Below, piece by piece: positions 17,608 through 28,055 of a DNA stretch of 64,000 nucleotides. Origin of the DNA: Chitinophagaceae bacterium (GTDB taxonomy: Bacteria; Bacteroidota; Bacteroidia; Chitinophagales; Chitinophagaceae); contig JAIEQM010000025.1 of assembly GCA_019747705.1 (NCBI GenBank), positions 1 through 64,000 of the forward strand. Reading direction: 5' to 3'. A program made the position numbers and the translations under genes. Each line of letters opens with the position of its first letter. Positions within the stretch are counted from its first letter, which is position 1. The notes beneath the pieces were generated by a model. It was not told the origin of the DNA, ran no database searches, and saw only the letters and a program-made list of their open reading frames with translations.

Positions 17608-18546
17608 ATGCTCCAGTTTTTTAAGAATGAAAACGGCCAAACCCTGGCAATTGACAAACCTGAAGCAGGTGCCTGGGTGAATATTGTACCACCGCTGAAA
17701 CAGGAGGAGTTTCATGAAATTTCGGAAGCACTTAATATTCCACTTGATTTTTTAAGTGACTCCTTAGACATTGATGAACGCAGCCGTTATGAACTGGAGG
17801 ACAATGTAAAACTCATTGTAATTAAAACCCCTACAGAAAATAATTCCTTTAACGACAGCGATGCATTTTTCATCACTATTCCCATCTGTATTATCCTTAC
17901 CCATAACCAGGTGGTAACAGTGAACTCATTTGATAATGGCGCTATCAAAAAATTCCTGAATACGTTTCAAAACCGTCATCCTGATAAAAGAAACATGATG
18001 GTGCTGAAGATTTTTGAGAAAATTGTTCAAACCTATATTGAATTCCTGAAAGAAATTAACCACCGGCGGAACATACTGGAGCAAAAACTTTATGATGCCA
18101 ACCGTAATGAAGAGCTGCTGGATCTGATGCGTATTCAAAAAAGCCTGGTGTATTTTGTTACTGCATTAAGAAGCAATGAAATGCTGCTGATGAAACTGCA
18201 ACGCACCAATTTTTTAGGATTAACAGAAGAAGAAGATGAGTTTCTCCAGGATTTAATTGTTGATACCAGCCAGGCGCTGGAAATGGCCAATATTTATACC
18301 AACATCCTCAGCTCCACACTGGATGCATTTGCCAGCATCATCAGCAATAATCAAAACCAGGTGATGAAACGTTTAACATCCATCACCATTATGCTCATGC
18401 TGCCCACACTTGTTGCCAGTATTTACGGAATGAATGTGCCACTGCCCGGTCAGCATTCATCAGCAGCATTTTATTTTCCGATACTTCTTTCCCTGGGGCT
18501 TTCTTTAGTAATCGGCTTATACTTCATGAGAAAAAAATTATTCTGA
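17608..18546 (+). CDS. CorA-type magnesium transporter family protein
   Basis: Terminal MLPTLVASIYGMNVPLP GMN motif followed by a second TM segment. Confidence 0.92.
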   Translation: MLQFFKNENGQTLAIDKPEAGAWVNIVPPLKQEEFHEISEALNIPLDFLSDSLDIDERSRYELEDNVKLIVIKTPTENNSFNDSDAFFITIPICIILTHNQVVTVNSFDNGAIKKFLNTFQNRHPDKRNMMVLKIFEKIVQTYIEFLKEINHRRNILEQKLYDANRNEELLDLMRIQKSLVYFVTALRSNEMLLMKLQRTNFLGLTEEEDEFLQDLIVDTSQALEMANIYTNILSSTLDAFASIISNNQNQVMKRLTSITIMLMLPTLVASIYGMNVPLPGQHSSAAFYFPILLSLGLSLVIGLYFMRKKLF

Positions 18547-18547
18547 C

Positions 18548-19000
18548 ATGTTTAACCTGCGTGTTTACGGAATTTTAATGACGGATGCAAAACAGGTAGT
18601 GGTAAGTGATGAATTTATCCGTGGAGGTTATTTTACCAAATATCCCGGCGGCGGTTTGGAATTTGGTGAAGGAACAAGGGATTGCTTAAAGCGTGAGTTC
18701 AAAGAAGAGATGAACCTGGAAGCGGCAATTGGTGATCATATTTATACTACTGATTATTTTCAGATGAGCGCCTTTAACCCCACCCAGCAAATTATTTCCA
18801 TCTATTATTTTGCAAAAGCGCTGGAAGCTTTTAGCGTTGAATTCAAAAGCAAGCCTTTTGATTTTGCACCTCATCAAATTGCTGACCCCAACGGAGAATC
18901 AGAAGTATTCCGCTTAATTGAGTGGGACGATTTTAATGATGAGTTCATTACACTGCCAATTGATAAGATTGTTACAAGAATGGTAAAGCAAATGTTTTAA
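18548..19000 (+). CDS. NUDIX hydrolase
   Basis: GGGLEFGEGTRDCLKREFKEEMNLEA Nudix box. Confidence 0.9.
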   Translation: MFNLRVYGILMTDAKQVVVSDEFIRGGYFTKYPGGGLEFGEGTRDCLKREFKEEMNLEAAIGDHIYTTDYFQMSAFNPTQQIISIYYFAKALEAFSVEFKSKPFDFAPHQIADPNGESEVFRLIEWDDFNDEFITLPIDKIVTRMVKQMF

Positions 19001-19040
19001 CCGCCTTTCGCCCCTGTTTATTTTTTTGGATAAAACCTTG

Positions 19041-19070
19041 TCAATAAAAAACCCCGGCATGAAACCGGGG
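19041..19070 (-). terminator. Intrinsic terminator
   Basis: Minus strand CCCCGGTTTCATGCCGGGGTTTTTTATT. Confidence 0.6.
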
Positions 19071-19111
19071 AATACCCATTGTCATCAGGTCTTTCATATA
19101 CACAAGTTTTT

Positions 19112-20281
19112 TTATTCAATCACTTCATCCACATAGGCGCTGATCCAGCCCACCTGGCCGTTCTTTACCATATAAAACTGTTTGGTTTCATACACGCTTT
19201 TGAACTGCCGCATTATTTTCAGAAGCAATCCCGTACCAGCCATTAATGATTTTTGATCAAACACACTGTGCACACGTTTCATTTCTTTGAGCGCTGCTTC
19301 TTTATCAACAGACGGGTCTTTAATGCGTTTCACAATTTCTTCAGGTGTAAGAGATTTAAAATTGCTATAGAGCGCTTCATAGAACTTTGCCACTTCATCA
19401 TAGCTAACCGGCGCTACAGAGTTACTGAGTAACTCAGGATACAGCAATGTAGCCACACTCCATGCAATACCGCCACTGCAGGCAATATTATCACTCAGCG
19501 GATATGCTCCGCTGATGTTGACAGCATAAATAATTTCATTGCTCTCCACACCTTCCAGCACATGGTTGAGCTGGCGGCGGTAATTGGCAAGAGAAGAATC
19601 ATCTGTAAGACCTTTTATGGCTCCATTAGTGGTACTCTTGGTTCCCCAGTTGAGCTGAAAGAGTTTAAACTCATTGATATTGCCATAAGGAAAGAAACCA
19701 CCTTTTGTATTACCGCTTCCAATATCAATTAAAAATGTATTATACCGTCTGGCATTGGGTACAATCCCCAAATGGGAAAGCCGGGCTTCCTGCATCACAT
19801 CAATTACTTCCACTTTACGGCCGGGCTCGTTAATATTTTTTTGAAATGCTGTGATGAGGTTAGTGATCCATTCTGTTTTCTTTTCTTTCTCTGCCTGCAT
19901 TTTTACACCGCTGCTGATAACGGTAAACACCCTTTTGCTGCTGATATTATAAGTTTCAACTGCTGTCTTAAATAAACCTGTAAAAGCGTTTAATGTGGCA
20001 TCAAAACTGGATGGGGTAAAAGAAATGAAATCGGTGTTAACGGTAGTGTCTTTCAAAATGCTGAAATCACCATTACGCTGTGCATTTTTCCCAATTTCAA
20101 CCACACTCAGCTTTACGCCCTTGCTGCCCACTTCAATACCCACATATACACGTGACTTTGAAAATTTTGTTTTAAAAGCATTTTGGGCAACAGCACAATT
20201 GACGAGAAAGAAAGAAAGGAGCAACAGTTTTATACGATGACAGTTCACTTGCAGCATATCGGGTGAATTAACAATCAGCAA
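19112..20281 (-). CDS. Ppx/GppA-like (actin-fold) exported protein
   Basis: VYVGIEVGSKGVKLSVVEIG; FLIDIGSGNTKGGFFPYG phosphate-loop-like motifs. Confidence 0.6.
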   Translation of the reverse strand: MLIVNSPDMLQVNCHRIKLLLLSFFLVNCAVAQNAFKTKFSKSRVYVGIEVGSKGVKLSVVEIGKNAQRNGDFSILKDTTVNTDFISFTPSSFDATLNAFTGLFKTAVETYNISSKRVFTVISSGVKMQAEKEKKTEWITNLITAFQKNINEPGRKVEVIDVMQEARLSHLGIVPNARRYNTFLIDIGSGNTKGGFFPYGNINEFKLFQLNWGTKSTTNGAIKGLTDDSSLANYRRQLNHVLEGVESNEIIYAVNISGAYPLSDNIACSGGIAWSVATLLYPELLSNSVAPVSYDEVAKFYEALYSNFKSLTPEEIVKRIKDPSVDKEAALKEMKRVHSVFDQKSLMAGTGLLLKIMRQFKSVYETKQFYMVKNGQVGWISAYVDEVIE

Positions 20282-20374
20282 TAAAATTAGTTATTAAGCA
20301 TCAGCTCTTTGCTGTAAACTGTTATATGAAAAATCAATGTGAAAAACTTAGTTGTAAATGTGGACAGAATCATC

Positions 20375-21247
20375 TCAATTCAGCACTAAATCAGCTTTTG
20401 CAATTCGCTGCCCGTTTTGATAGATCTGTAATTGATAGCCCCCGCCATTAAAACGGTTTACCGGAACAGTGGTACGCATTTGCCTGGTTTCACCTTTTCC
20501 AAAGTCGGCCGTTAACCTGCGGCTGTATTTTACCATTCCTTCGTTTTTAGATTGAAATACCCCTGCAATCCACTGATCATCCTGCACCGTGTTTCCATCA
20601 GGACCCTTCAAAACAACATATACACTGGCAGTACCTGATGCTGATGAATTATTTTTTACCTGGAAACTTACAGTGAAATGATCAGCATCTTCAGTATTAT
20701 CATCCGCTTTTTTCACTGCCCTGATATTAACATCATTTGCCTGAAGCAGTATATCTGCAGCAGTTGGCAGGGTTTGTGTTTTCTTAGTTTCAGCAACAGG
20801 CACGGGCAAATTATTACTACCAGCAGCAATAGTATTTGAAGGTGTACTGGATGGCTGATACAACTGATTGATTTTTTGCTGAAGATTTTGAATTTTATCA
20901 AGCGCCCTGCGCAAATCTTCTTTTGTAAGGTTATTTACGTTGAGGATCTTTGCAATTTCAAAACGAAGTGTATCAATTTCACTGATCTTTTGCTGCAACT
21001 CACGGTTTAAAGAATCGTTGCCCAGCTTAGTGCCCTCCAGTTGAATTACAGTTGACATGTACAACTGCTGAATAGAATCATTCAGCTTCTTTTTGGCCTG
21101 AAGTGTATCTGCTGCCGGTACTGATGGCTGTAATGCAGCGTATTTACTTTTATCATAAATATGAAATACCCAGGTGCCGATTAAACATAATGAAACAAGC
21201 AGCAGTAATATTGATCTTGTATCTTTCATTAAAACGAAACTACTCAA
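20375..21247 (-). CDS. Hypothetical membrane-anchored coiled-coil protein
   Basis: N-terminal TM helix, coiled coil, C-terminal beta-rich domain. Confidence 0.65.
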   Translation of the reverse strand: MSSFVLMKDTRSILLLLVSLCLIGTWVFHIYDKSKYAALQPSVPAADTLQAKKKLNDSIQQLYMSTVIQLEGTKLGNDSLNRELQQKISEIDTLRFEIAKILNVNNLTKEDLRRALDKIQNLQQKINQLYQPSSTPSNTIAAGSNNLPVPVAETKKTQTLPTAADILLQANDVNIRAVKKADDNTEDADHFTVSFQVKNNSSASGTASVYVVLKGPDGNTVQDDQWIAGVFQSKNEGMVKYSRRLTADFGKGETRQMRTTVPVNRFNGGGYQLQIYQNGQRIAKADLVLN

Positions 21248-21311
21248 TTCAGTGGCAACACCTCTTTCTATTTATAAGTTGTGGAAAAGCTGTGAAATGA
21301 AAATCATCAAC

Positions 21312-21346
21312 CCAATAAAAAACCTCACAGCCAAAAACTGTGAGGT
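21312..21346 (-). terminator. Intrinsic terminator
   Basis: Minus strand CCTCACAG-TTTTTGG-CTGTGAGG-TTTTTTATT. Confidence 0.65.
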
Positions 21347-21370
21347 ATGAATTGATATGTGTAAACAGGT

Positions 21371-21889
21371 TTACCGGGTAACTGTAAAAATCACTTCTAT
21401 CTTTTCCCAAACAATTGAAACACTGCCATCCACATGGCCTTCAATTTTCAGTTGTTCCTGCATTGCAGGCGCCAAACCGGGACGAACAGTAACACGGAGT
21501 GCATCATTTTCTTTTTTATAGTTAAATGCACCCCACTGATCAGCTGTTTTATTAAAAATAATCACCCACTCATCTTTACCCGGGATGGTAAACAATGCAT
21601 ACTTTCCTTTGGGTAAAGTTTGGCCTTCCACTTTTATATCAGCATCCGTTTCAAATGTAGTGGCTTCGTTTGCACCGGTACGCCACACTTCACCGTAGGG
21701 AACCAGTTTGCCCCAAATTTCACGGCCTTTTACAGAAGGGGCGCTGTAATTAATTTTAATAGTAGCTGTGCCCGCTTTCATTTCTGTACTTGCAGGTGGT
21801 GAAGGGCGCTTGCTCTTATCTCCCTGCCCGCATGCACTTATCACAAACAAAGAAATAAATACTGGCAATAAACCGAGGAACTTTTTCAT
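21371..21889 (-). CDS. DUF2911 domain-containing protein
   Basis: ATIKINYSAPSVKGREIWGKLVPYGEVWRTGANEATTFETDADIKVEGQTLPKGKYALFTIPG. Confidence 0.85.
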   Translation of the reverse strand: MKKFLGLLPVFISLFVISACGQGDKSKRPSPPASTEMKAGTATIKINYSAPSVKGREIWGKLVPYGEVWRTGANEATTFETDADIKVEGQTLPKGKYALFTIPGKDEWVIIFNKTADQWGAFNYKKENDALRVTVRPGLAPAMQEQLKIEGHVDGSVSIVWEKIEVIFTVTR

Positions 21890-22160
21890 ACTCTATTTTG
21901 TTTTATTGTATAAATGTAAACCAATTCATGTTCAGTAAACTTGTTTCCCTGCACTTTTAGATGAATGGCAGAGTTCTTCTTTGCTGATAAGGTTGCAAGG
22001 GTGCAAAAAAAATCTGTTAATACCGCTTACAATTATTATGTAGTCCATAGCTTGCTTTTTTGCGGTATTATACGTTTCAACAGTTTAACGCTTATTTTAT
22101 TGGACTATATTATACTTAAAATTGGTATAACAATAATTTTTCAAAATAAATTGGGCGAAT

Positions 22161-22194
22161 TACGAAAACATCGTAGCATTACGAAAATTTCGCA
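22161..22194. promoter_or_regulatory. Tandem dyad operator upstream of second blaI-like gene
   Basis: TACGA-N5-TCGTA (22161-22175) and TACGA-N5-TCGCA (22180-22194), ending 1 bp before the ATG at 22196. Confidence 0.6.
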
Positions 22195-22195
22195 G

Positions 22196-22552
22196 ATGGA
22201 AAAATTAACCATACAGGAAGAAGAAGCCATGCTGGCCGTTTGGAAAACAGGCGAAGGCAATGTAAAAAGCTTTTTAGAAAACATGCCTGAGCCCAAACCA
22301 CCATATACCACACTGGCATCCACGGTTAAAAATTTAGAAAGAAAAGGCTTTGTTGAAAGCAAACAGGCCGGGAATATGTTTTTATACCGGCCGCTTGTGA
22401 AAGAGGCTGATTATAAAAAGAAGTTTATGAACACCGTGGTGAAAGATTATTTTGAAAACTCGTATAAGGAGTTGGTTACTTTTTTTGCTAAAGAAAAAAA
22501 GATCAGCGCCGAAGAACTGAAAGAGATCATCAACTTAATTGAAAAAAAATAA
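22196..22552 (+). CDS. BlaI/MecI/CopY family transcriptional regulator (second copy)
   Basis: MEKLTIQEEEAMLAVWKTGEGNVKSFLENMPEPKPPYTTLASTVKNLERKGFVES; in-frame ATG at 22196. Confidence 0.88.
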   Translation: MEKLTIQEEEAMLAVWKTGEGNVKSFLENMPEPKPPYTTLASTVKNLERKGFVESKQAGNMFLYRPLVKEADYKKKFMNTVVKDYFENSYKELVTFFAKEKKISAEELKEIINLIEKK

Positions 22553-22561
22553 TTCAGGGTT

Positions 22562-24803
22562 ATGACGCCACTATTCTCATACTTCCTCCAGGGATCAATG
22601 GTTACGGCCATTTTCCTGCTATTTTATAAACTGTTGCTGAGGAGAGATACTTTTTTTAAATGGAGCAGGTGGTATTTTATAACTGCTGTTGTTTTAAGTT
22701 TCATCATCCCGGTTATTGACCTTTCTTTTTTATTGCAAAGCACAGCGTCAGAAACAACTATTATCCATTTTATTCCTGATTTGAGCTTTTCAAATGCTAC
22801 ACATTCCGGCAGTCTTTGGAATGACTTTTTAAGGAGTTTATTTTTTGCGGGGATGATAATGATGTTTGTACGGCTGATGATGCAGTTAAAAGCACTGGCA
22901 GTATTGCGTAAGAATAAAATCATTTACAGGCAGAAAGAATTTTGTATTGTAGAATTAAACGAAAATGTAAATCCCTTCTCCTTCTTCAGTGAAATTTATG
23001 TAAACCCCGGTTTGCACACTGAAGCGGAACTGGAAGAAATCATCCGGCATGAGCAGTTTCATATCCATCAAAAGCACACGTTTGATATTTTGCTGGGTGA
23101 AGTGTTAACCATTGTGTTCTGGTTTAACCCGTTTGCATGGCTGCTGAAAAATGAACTGAAGCAAAACCTGGAATTTCTAACCGATAAATTAGTACTGGCA
23201 ACAGGTATTGATGCCAAACATTACCAGTACAATCTCCTTAAAGTATCCGGGTTACAAAACAATATAGCTGCAGCTAATCATTTCCATTTTTTTAAAACTG
23301 AAAAACAGAATTATTATGATGAACAAAAAACAAACCCATCCTTACCGGGCAGTAAAATTTTTGCTGCTGGTACCGGTGGTAGCTGTGCTGCTGATGGCTT
23401 TCAGCAACCGCAGCGAAATGATGCGGGCATTTACAAAAGTTGCAGCAACTGATACTATTCCTGCACCACCCCCTGCTGATGATACTGATAAGGTGATTGT
23501 AAATGCAGAACCCAATTCAAAAGAATTGCCACGTAACGTAAAAAGTGTTGAAGTGGTAAAGAAAAATGGTGTAAAAACGATCACTGTTGTACTCAAAAAC
23601 GGCAAAAAGGAAGTTTATAACATGAACAATCCTGCGCAAAAGAAAAAGCTGGAACAAAAGTATGGCCCCTGGATTGAACCACCTCCACCCCCTGCTCCCG
23701 CATCACCTTTTACACCAACTGCTGATGTTGCAGCGCCAACGCCGCCATCACTGCCTGCACCACCTTCGGGTATTACTGCACCGGCATTGCCATCCCCGCC
23801 CGTGCCGGCATCAGCGCCTGAACCTTATTTGCCCGGTAATGTAAAAACAATGAACGTAGATAAAAAGAATGGCGCTTATAAAGTTTCATTAGAGTTAAAA
23901 GATGGTACCAAAGAAAACTATGATTTAAATAAGGAAGCAGACAGGATGCGGTTTGAAAAAAAATATGGGCCCATTAACAGAACAGCGCTTCCCCCTCCTC
24001 CTGTTGAACGTAAACAGGCTGCACTAAATGAAAAAGGTTATTATCTGAGCATTGCTGATAATGAAGGAGAATATGTGGTAATTGTGAAAGACAAAAACAA
24101 AAAAATTGTTGAAGCAACAAAACTATCTGAATGGGATGCAGCCAATAGTAATTATGAAAACAAGTATGGCCGCATAACACTTGAAGAGGAAATTAAAACT
24201 GTACCTGCTTCAACCAATGCCAGCAAAGATGGACCGGGAAATCCATATACGAATATTAAATTTAAAAGCTTAATCAGTAATTATCCAACACCTCTTTACG
24301 TTGTTGATGGTGAAGAAAGGGATGGTTTTAGCATGAATTTTATTGATCCAAATACGATTGAATCTATAACTGTTTTAAAAGATAAGAACGCTACTGTTCT
24401 TTATGGAGACAAAGGAAAAAACGGTGTACTCCTGATTAAAACCAAGAAAAAGGTAATAGCCGGATCTACGATTATTACCCGTACCAAAAGCAATACCAAT
24501 AACTCAAATACAGTAACCCTTTTCAGAAGTGAAAATAATTCACCATCCAATAATGCTGTAACTATTAATGGCAAAATAATTACCTCCAATTCATCAACTA
24601 CTGTAAAATCAGGTTTACGTTTATTTGGTGATGCTACAGATGCATTGATCATTGTTAACGGAAAAGAAGAGAACTACCAGGAACTTGATACAAAATACAA
24701 ACCCGAACAAATAAAATCGATCAACGTTCTGAAAGGTGAAAAAGCCATCGCAAAATATGGCGATAAAGGAAAAAATGGTGTTATTGAAGTTGAACTGAAG
24801 TAA
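22562..24803 (+). pseudogene. M56 BlaR1-like peptidase with C-terminal TonB-plug-like repeats; apparent frameshift near 23287-23297
   Basis: ORF 22562-23452 (HEQFHIHQKHTFD zinc motif) and ORF 23316-24803 (MMNKKQTHPYRAVKFLLLVPVVAVLL...YVVDGEERDG...TVLKDKNATVLYGDKGKNGVLLIKTKK) join into one expected protein if one base is removed from the 7-T run. Confidence 0.7.
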
Positions 24804-24830
24804 CGTCTTACGTTTTCTCTACTATATAAG

Positions 24831-24853
24831 AAGCCCCTGTTCTCAGGGGCTTT
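24831..24853 (+). terminator. Intrinsic terminator
   Basis: AAGCCCCTGTTCTCAGGGGCTTT. Confidence 0.5.
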
Positions 24854-24893
24854 CGTGCTTAAATCTTTATTTCAAAGAGATTTTAATGTGCGT

Positions 24894-27008
24894 TTATTTT
24901 TCCTCTGCTTCCGGCACTTTATCCACAACTACTATCAAATCTGTTAAACTTACTGTAATGGGAATGGCCCCTAACTGAACAACTGCGTTCCTGCCCTTTA
25001 TTTCTTTTACCACACCTACCTGCCGGTTCTTAGTCATTTTAACCTTTACCCCCACTTTAATATCACCACCCACTTCTTCAAATTTATCATTGAGTTTTTT
25101 ATCTTTTTTTTCAGCCACCTGTTTTTGATGCTGGTTAAACAGCAAGGCATTGATTTGCTTCATTACTTCCTGCTTATTATCGTTCCGCTTCCATTCCTGT
25201 ACTATAGCTTTGAGTTTACGGTCCATATCTTTTAAATAAGCAAGCCGTTCTTCTGTAACCTTATTCTGGTGCTTTAATAACTCCACCTGTTGCTGGTGTT
25301 TTTCCTTATCCAGCGCCTGCTGCATCTCCTTTTTAAGCTGGCTGTTTTCACGAAGCAGTTTGTTTAAATCTTTTTCTTTCTTTTCAATATGTCGCAGATC
25401 ATTCTCAGCAGTATTCAATAATTTATCAAGCCTGAAATGATCTTCATCTACCAGTTGCCTTGCACGTTCAATTAATTTTTTCTCCAGCCCAATACGTTCT
25501 GCAATAGCAAATGTGTAAGAGCTTCCCGGTTTGCCAACCACCAGTTTATACAAAGGCATCAAACTCACTTCATCAAAACTCATAGCCCCGTTAATTACAC
25601 CGGGTGTGTGGTTGGCCATTACTTTTAAATTGAGATAATGGGTGGTTACAATGCCCAATGCATGTTTCTTTACCAGTTCCTGCAAAATCACTTCTGCAAA
25701 AGCGCCACCAAGATTAGGATCACTGCCACTACCCAGTTCATCAATAAAAAACAAGGTTTTTCCATTGGCATTCTCCATAAAATATTTCATATTGAGCAAA
25801 TGGCTGCTGTAAGTGCTTAAATCATATTCCAGGCTCTGTGTATCGCCAATATGAATCATTAACTGTTTAAATAATCCGAATGAAGATTCAGGATGTACCG
25901 GCACCAGTAAACCGCTTTGCACCATCATTTGCAGCAAGCCCACCGTTTTTAATGTAACAGTTTTACCACCGGCATTGGGTCCTGAAATAACCAGTATCCT
26001 GTTTTTTTCATTCAAGGTTATTTGTGTGGGGATAGTGGGTTTATTATTTTTCTGATTATACAGTTTGAGCAATGGATGATAAGCATCTTTTAAATCAACA
26101 ACAGCGTTATCGGAAAGCATTGGATAATTGGCGCCCATTTCAATACCCAGTTTTGCTTTGGCACGGATAAAATCATATTCCCCCAGTATGCTGTGATAAC
26201 CACTCAGTAAAGATGTGTAAACAGATAATGATGCAGTAAGATCACGCAGGATGCGGTACACTTCCCTTCGTTCTTCGTTTTCCAGGCTGAAGATTTCATT
26301 GTTGAGTTCAATGGTTTCTTCGGGCTCAACAAATGCAGTTCTTCTGCTTTCACTTTCACCATGCAAAATACCTTTTACCTGGCGTTTCTGTTCAGCAAAC
26401 AAAGCCACCACCCTTCTCCCGTTTAAAAAAGATTCTTCGATATCAGCCACATAACCCTGGCGTTGTAATTTCTTCAGCACTTTTTCAAACTCTCTTCTTA
26501 ATTCATTCCGCTTGCGGTATAAATTCATCCTGATGCTGCTGAGTGCTTCACTTGCATCATCTTTTACCACACCAGTTTCATCCAGCACATCATTCACCAG
26601 CTCAAGGATCACTTTTTCATAATAAGTTCCTTCAACCACCTGTGTCAAAGCAGGATAAGCCGTTCTTCGCTCTGTATCAAACCAGTGAAAAATGCTTTTG
26701 GTATTTTCTGCAAGTTTGCGGATGCTGATTAACTGTTCTTCATTTAAAACGGCGCCGGGTATGGAAAGTAGTTTTAATTCTTTAGCAAGGTTCAGTATAT
26801 CATCAGTTGGGAAATACTGGTTTTGCTCCATAAGCAATTTCATTTCATGACTTTGCTGCAATTCCTGTTGAATAAATTCTTTTTTGGTGTGGATACGTAA
26901 TTGAAAGGCTTTTTCCCTGGCATATTCCATGCGGCAATGTGTGAGTAATAAAGATTTCACTTTTTCAAACTCCAGTTGTACCAACGCAGATTCAGGAAAC
27001 ACTTTCAT
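24894..27008 (-). CDS. mutS2: Endonuclease MutS2-like DNA mismatch repair ATPase
   Basis: ISGPNAGGKTVTLKTVGLLQMMVQSGLLVP Walker A; TLFFIDELGSGSDPNLGGAFAEVIL Walker B; 704 aa with no visible Smr tail. Confidence 0.92.
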   Translation of the reverse strand: MKVFPESALVQLEFEKVKSLLLTHCRMEYAREKAFQLRIHTKKEFIQQELQQSHEMKLLMEQNQYFPTDDILNLAKELKLLSIPGAVLNEEQLISIRKLAENTKSIFHWFDTERRTAYPALTQVVEGTYYEKVILELVNDVLDETGVVKDDASEALSSIRMNLYRKRNELRREFEKVLKKLQRQGYVADIEESFLNGRRVVALFAEQKRQVKGILHGESESRRTAFVEPEETIELNNEIFSLENEERREVYRILRDLTASLSVYTSLLSGYHSILGEYDFIRAKAKLGIEMGANYPMLSDNAVVDLKDAYHPLLKLYNQKNNKPTIPTQITLNEKNRILVISGPNAGGKTVTLKTVGLLQMMVQSGLLVPVHPESSFGLFKQLMIHIGDTQSLEYDLSTYSSHLLNMKYFMENANGKTLFFIDELGSGSDPNLGGAFAEVILQELVKKHALGIVTTHYLNLKVMANHTPGVINGAMSFDEVSLMPLYKLVVGKPGSSYTFAIAERIGLEKKLIERARQLVDEDHFRLDKLLNTAENDLRHIEKKEKDLNKLLRENSQLKKEMQQALDKEKHQQQVELLKHQNKVTEERLAYLKDMDRKLKAIVQEWKRNDNKQEVMKQINALLFNQHQKQVAEKKDKKLNDKFEEVGGDIKVGVKVKMTKNRQVGVVKEIKGRNAVVQLGAIPITVSLTDLIVVVDKVPEAEEK

Positions 27009-27194
27009 AAATAAGTCTGTGAATTTATGCGGGCAAAGGTAATACTGTTAAGCAAAGGAGGAAAAAACAGGTGAGTTTTGTTGCACAAACGTTAAAGCGT
27101 GTTTAAAAAGCGGACTTTGTCAGAGGCCTTCCAATTATGAGTTTTGTTTTGGCTCAATTTTGATTGTAATTTAGCATACTAAAAAAGAAAAAAC

Positions 27195-27884
27195 ATGTGG
27201 AGTAAGATTTTAGTAAACACCCTGATTGTTGCCAACTCTTTTCAATTGAATTCCTGTGCCACAGGAGAAAGCAAAAATTTACGTATGAATACAAATGATG
27301 ATAAAACCATTGCTGCAATTGCAGACAATGTAAGTGATAAGCAAAAAACGGATACCGCTACGTTTGGTGGTGGCTGTTTCTGGTGTACAGAAGCTGTTTT
27401 TCAGCAGGTAGATGGGGTGCTAAAAGTAAACAGCGGTTACTGCGGGGGCCATATTAAAAACCCAACTTATGAACAGGTGTGCAGTAAAACAACCGGGCAT
27501 GCTGAAGTAATACAGATTGTTTTTGACCCTTCAAAAGTTTCCTATGATGAACTTTTAGAAATCTTCTGGAAAACACATGACCCTACAACACTTAACAGGC
27601 AGGGTAATGATGTGGGGCCGCAATACAGAAGCTCCGTATTTTATCACAATGCAGAACAAAAAGAAAAAGCAGAACATTATAAAGCAGAGCTGGATAAAAG
27701 TGGCATTTTTAATGCACCAATAGTAACCACTATTGAAGCGTATAAAAACTACAGTGAAGCAGAAAACTATCATCAGAACTATTACAATCTCAACAAGAAT
27801 AATAACCCTTATTGTTATTATGTAATTAAACCCAAGCTTGATAAGTTTGAGAAAGTGTTTAAAGATAAAATGCGGAAGAACTAA
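27195..27884 (+). CDS. msrA: Peptide-methionine (S)-S-oxide reductase MsrA
   Basis: TATFGGGCFWCTEAVFQQVDGVLKVNSGYCGGHIKNPTYEQVCSKTTGHAEVIQIVFDP. Confidence 0.96.
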   Translation: MWSKILVNTLIVANSFQLNSCATGESKNLRMNTNDDKTIAAIADNVSDKQKTDTATFGGGCFWCTEAVFQQVDGVLKVNSGYCGGHIKNPTYEQVCSKTTGHAEVIQIVFDPSKVSYDELLEIFWKTHDPTTLNRQGNDVGPQYRSSVFYHNAEQKEKAEHYKAELDKSGIFNAPIVTTIEAYKNYSEAENYHQNYYNLNKNNNPYCYYVIKPKLDKFEKVFKDKMRKN

Positions 27885-27913
27885 ACCATAATTAAAAACT
27901 CAAATAAAAAAAT

Positions 27914-28051
27914 ATGGATGTAAACACAATGCTCCCTGCAATTGGCTTCATCGTTTTTCTGGCAATAGATTATTTGATGTTTAAATTGATGCGTGAAAAG
28001 AAATTCAAAGGCCTGATTCCTTATTTATTTCAACTCGCAAAAAAGAAATAA
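27914..28051 (+). CDS. 45-aa small membrane protein
   Basis: MDVNTMLPAIGFIVFLAIDYLMFKLMREKKFKGLIPYLFQLAKKK*; single hydrophobic helix, basic tail. Confidence 0.45.
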   Translation: MDVNTMLPAIGFIVFLAIDYLMFKLMREKKFKGLIPYLFQLAKKK

Positions 28052-28055
28052 TTTT

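Noticed and set aside
23680-23830. Proline-rich CCACCTCCACCC tract as a mobile repeat
   Set aside because: Low-complexity linker in the M56/TonB-plug protein; ordinary codon-level repetition.
24894-27008. Truncated mutS2 lacking the Smr domain as a mutation
   Set aside because: ORF ends cleanly after a KOW-like segment and Bacteroidota homologues can lack Smr; not strong evidence of truncation.
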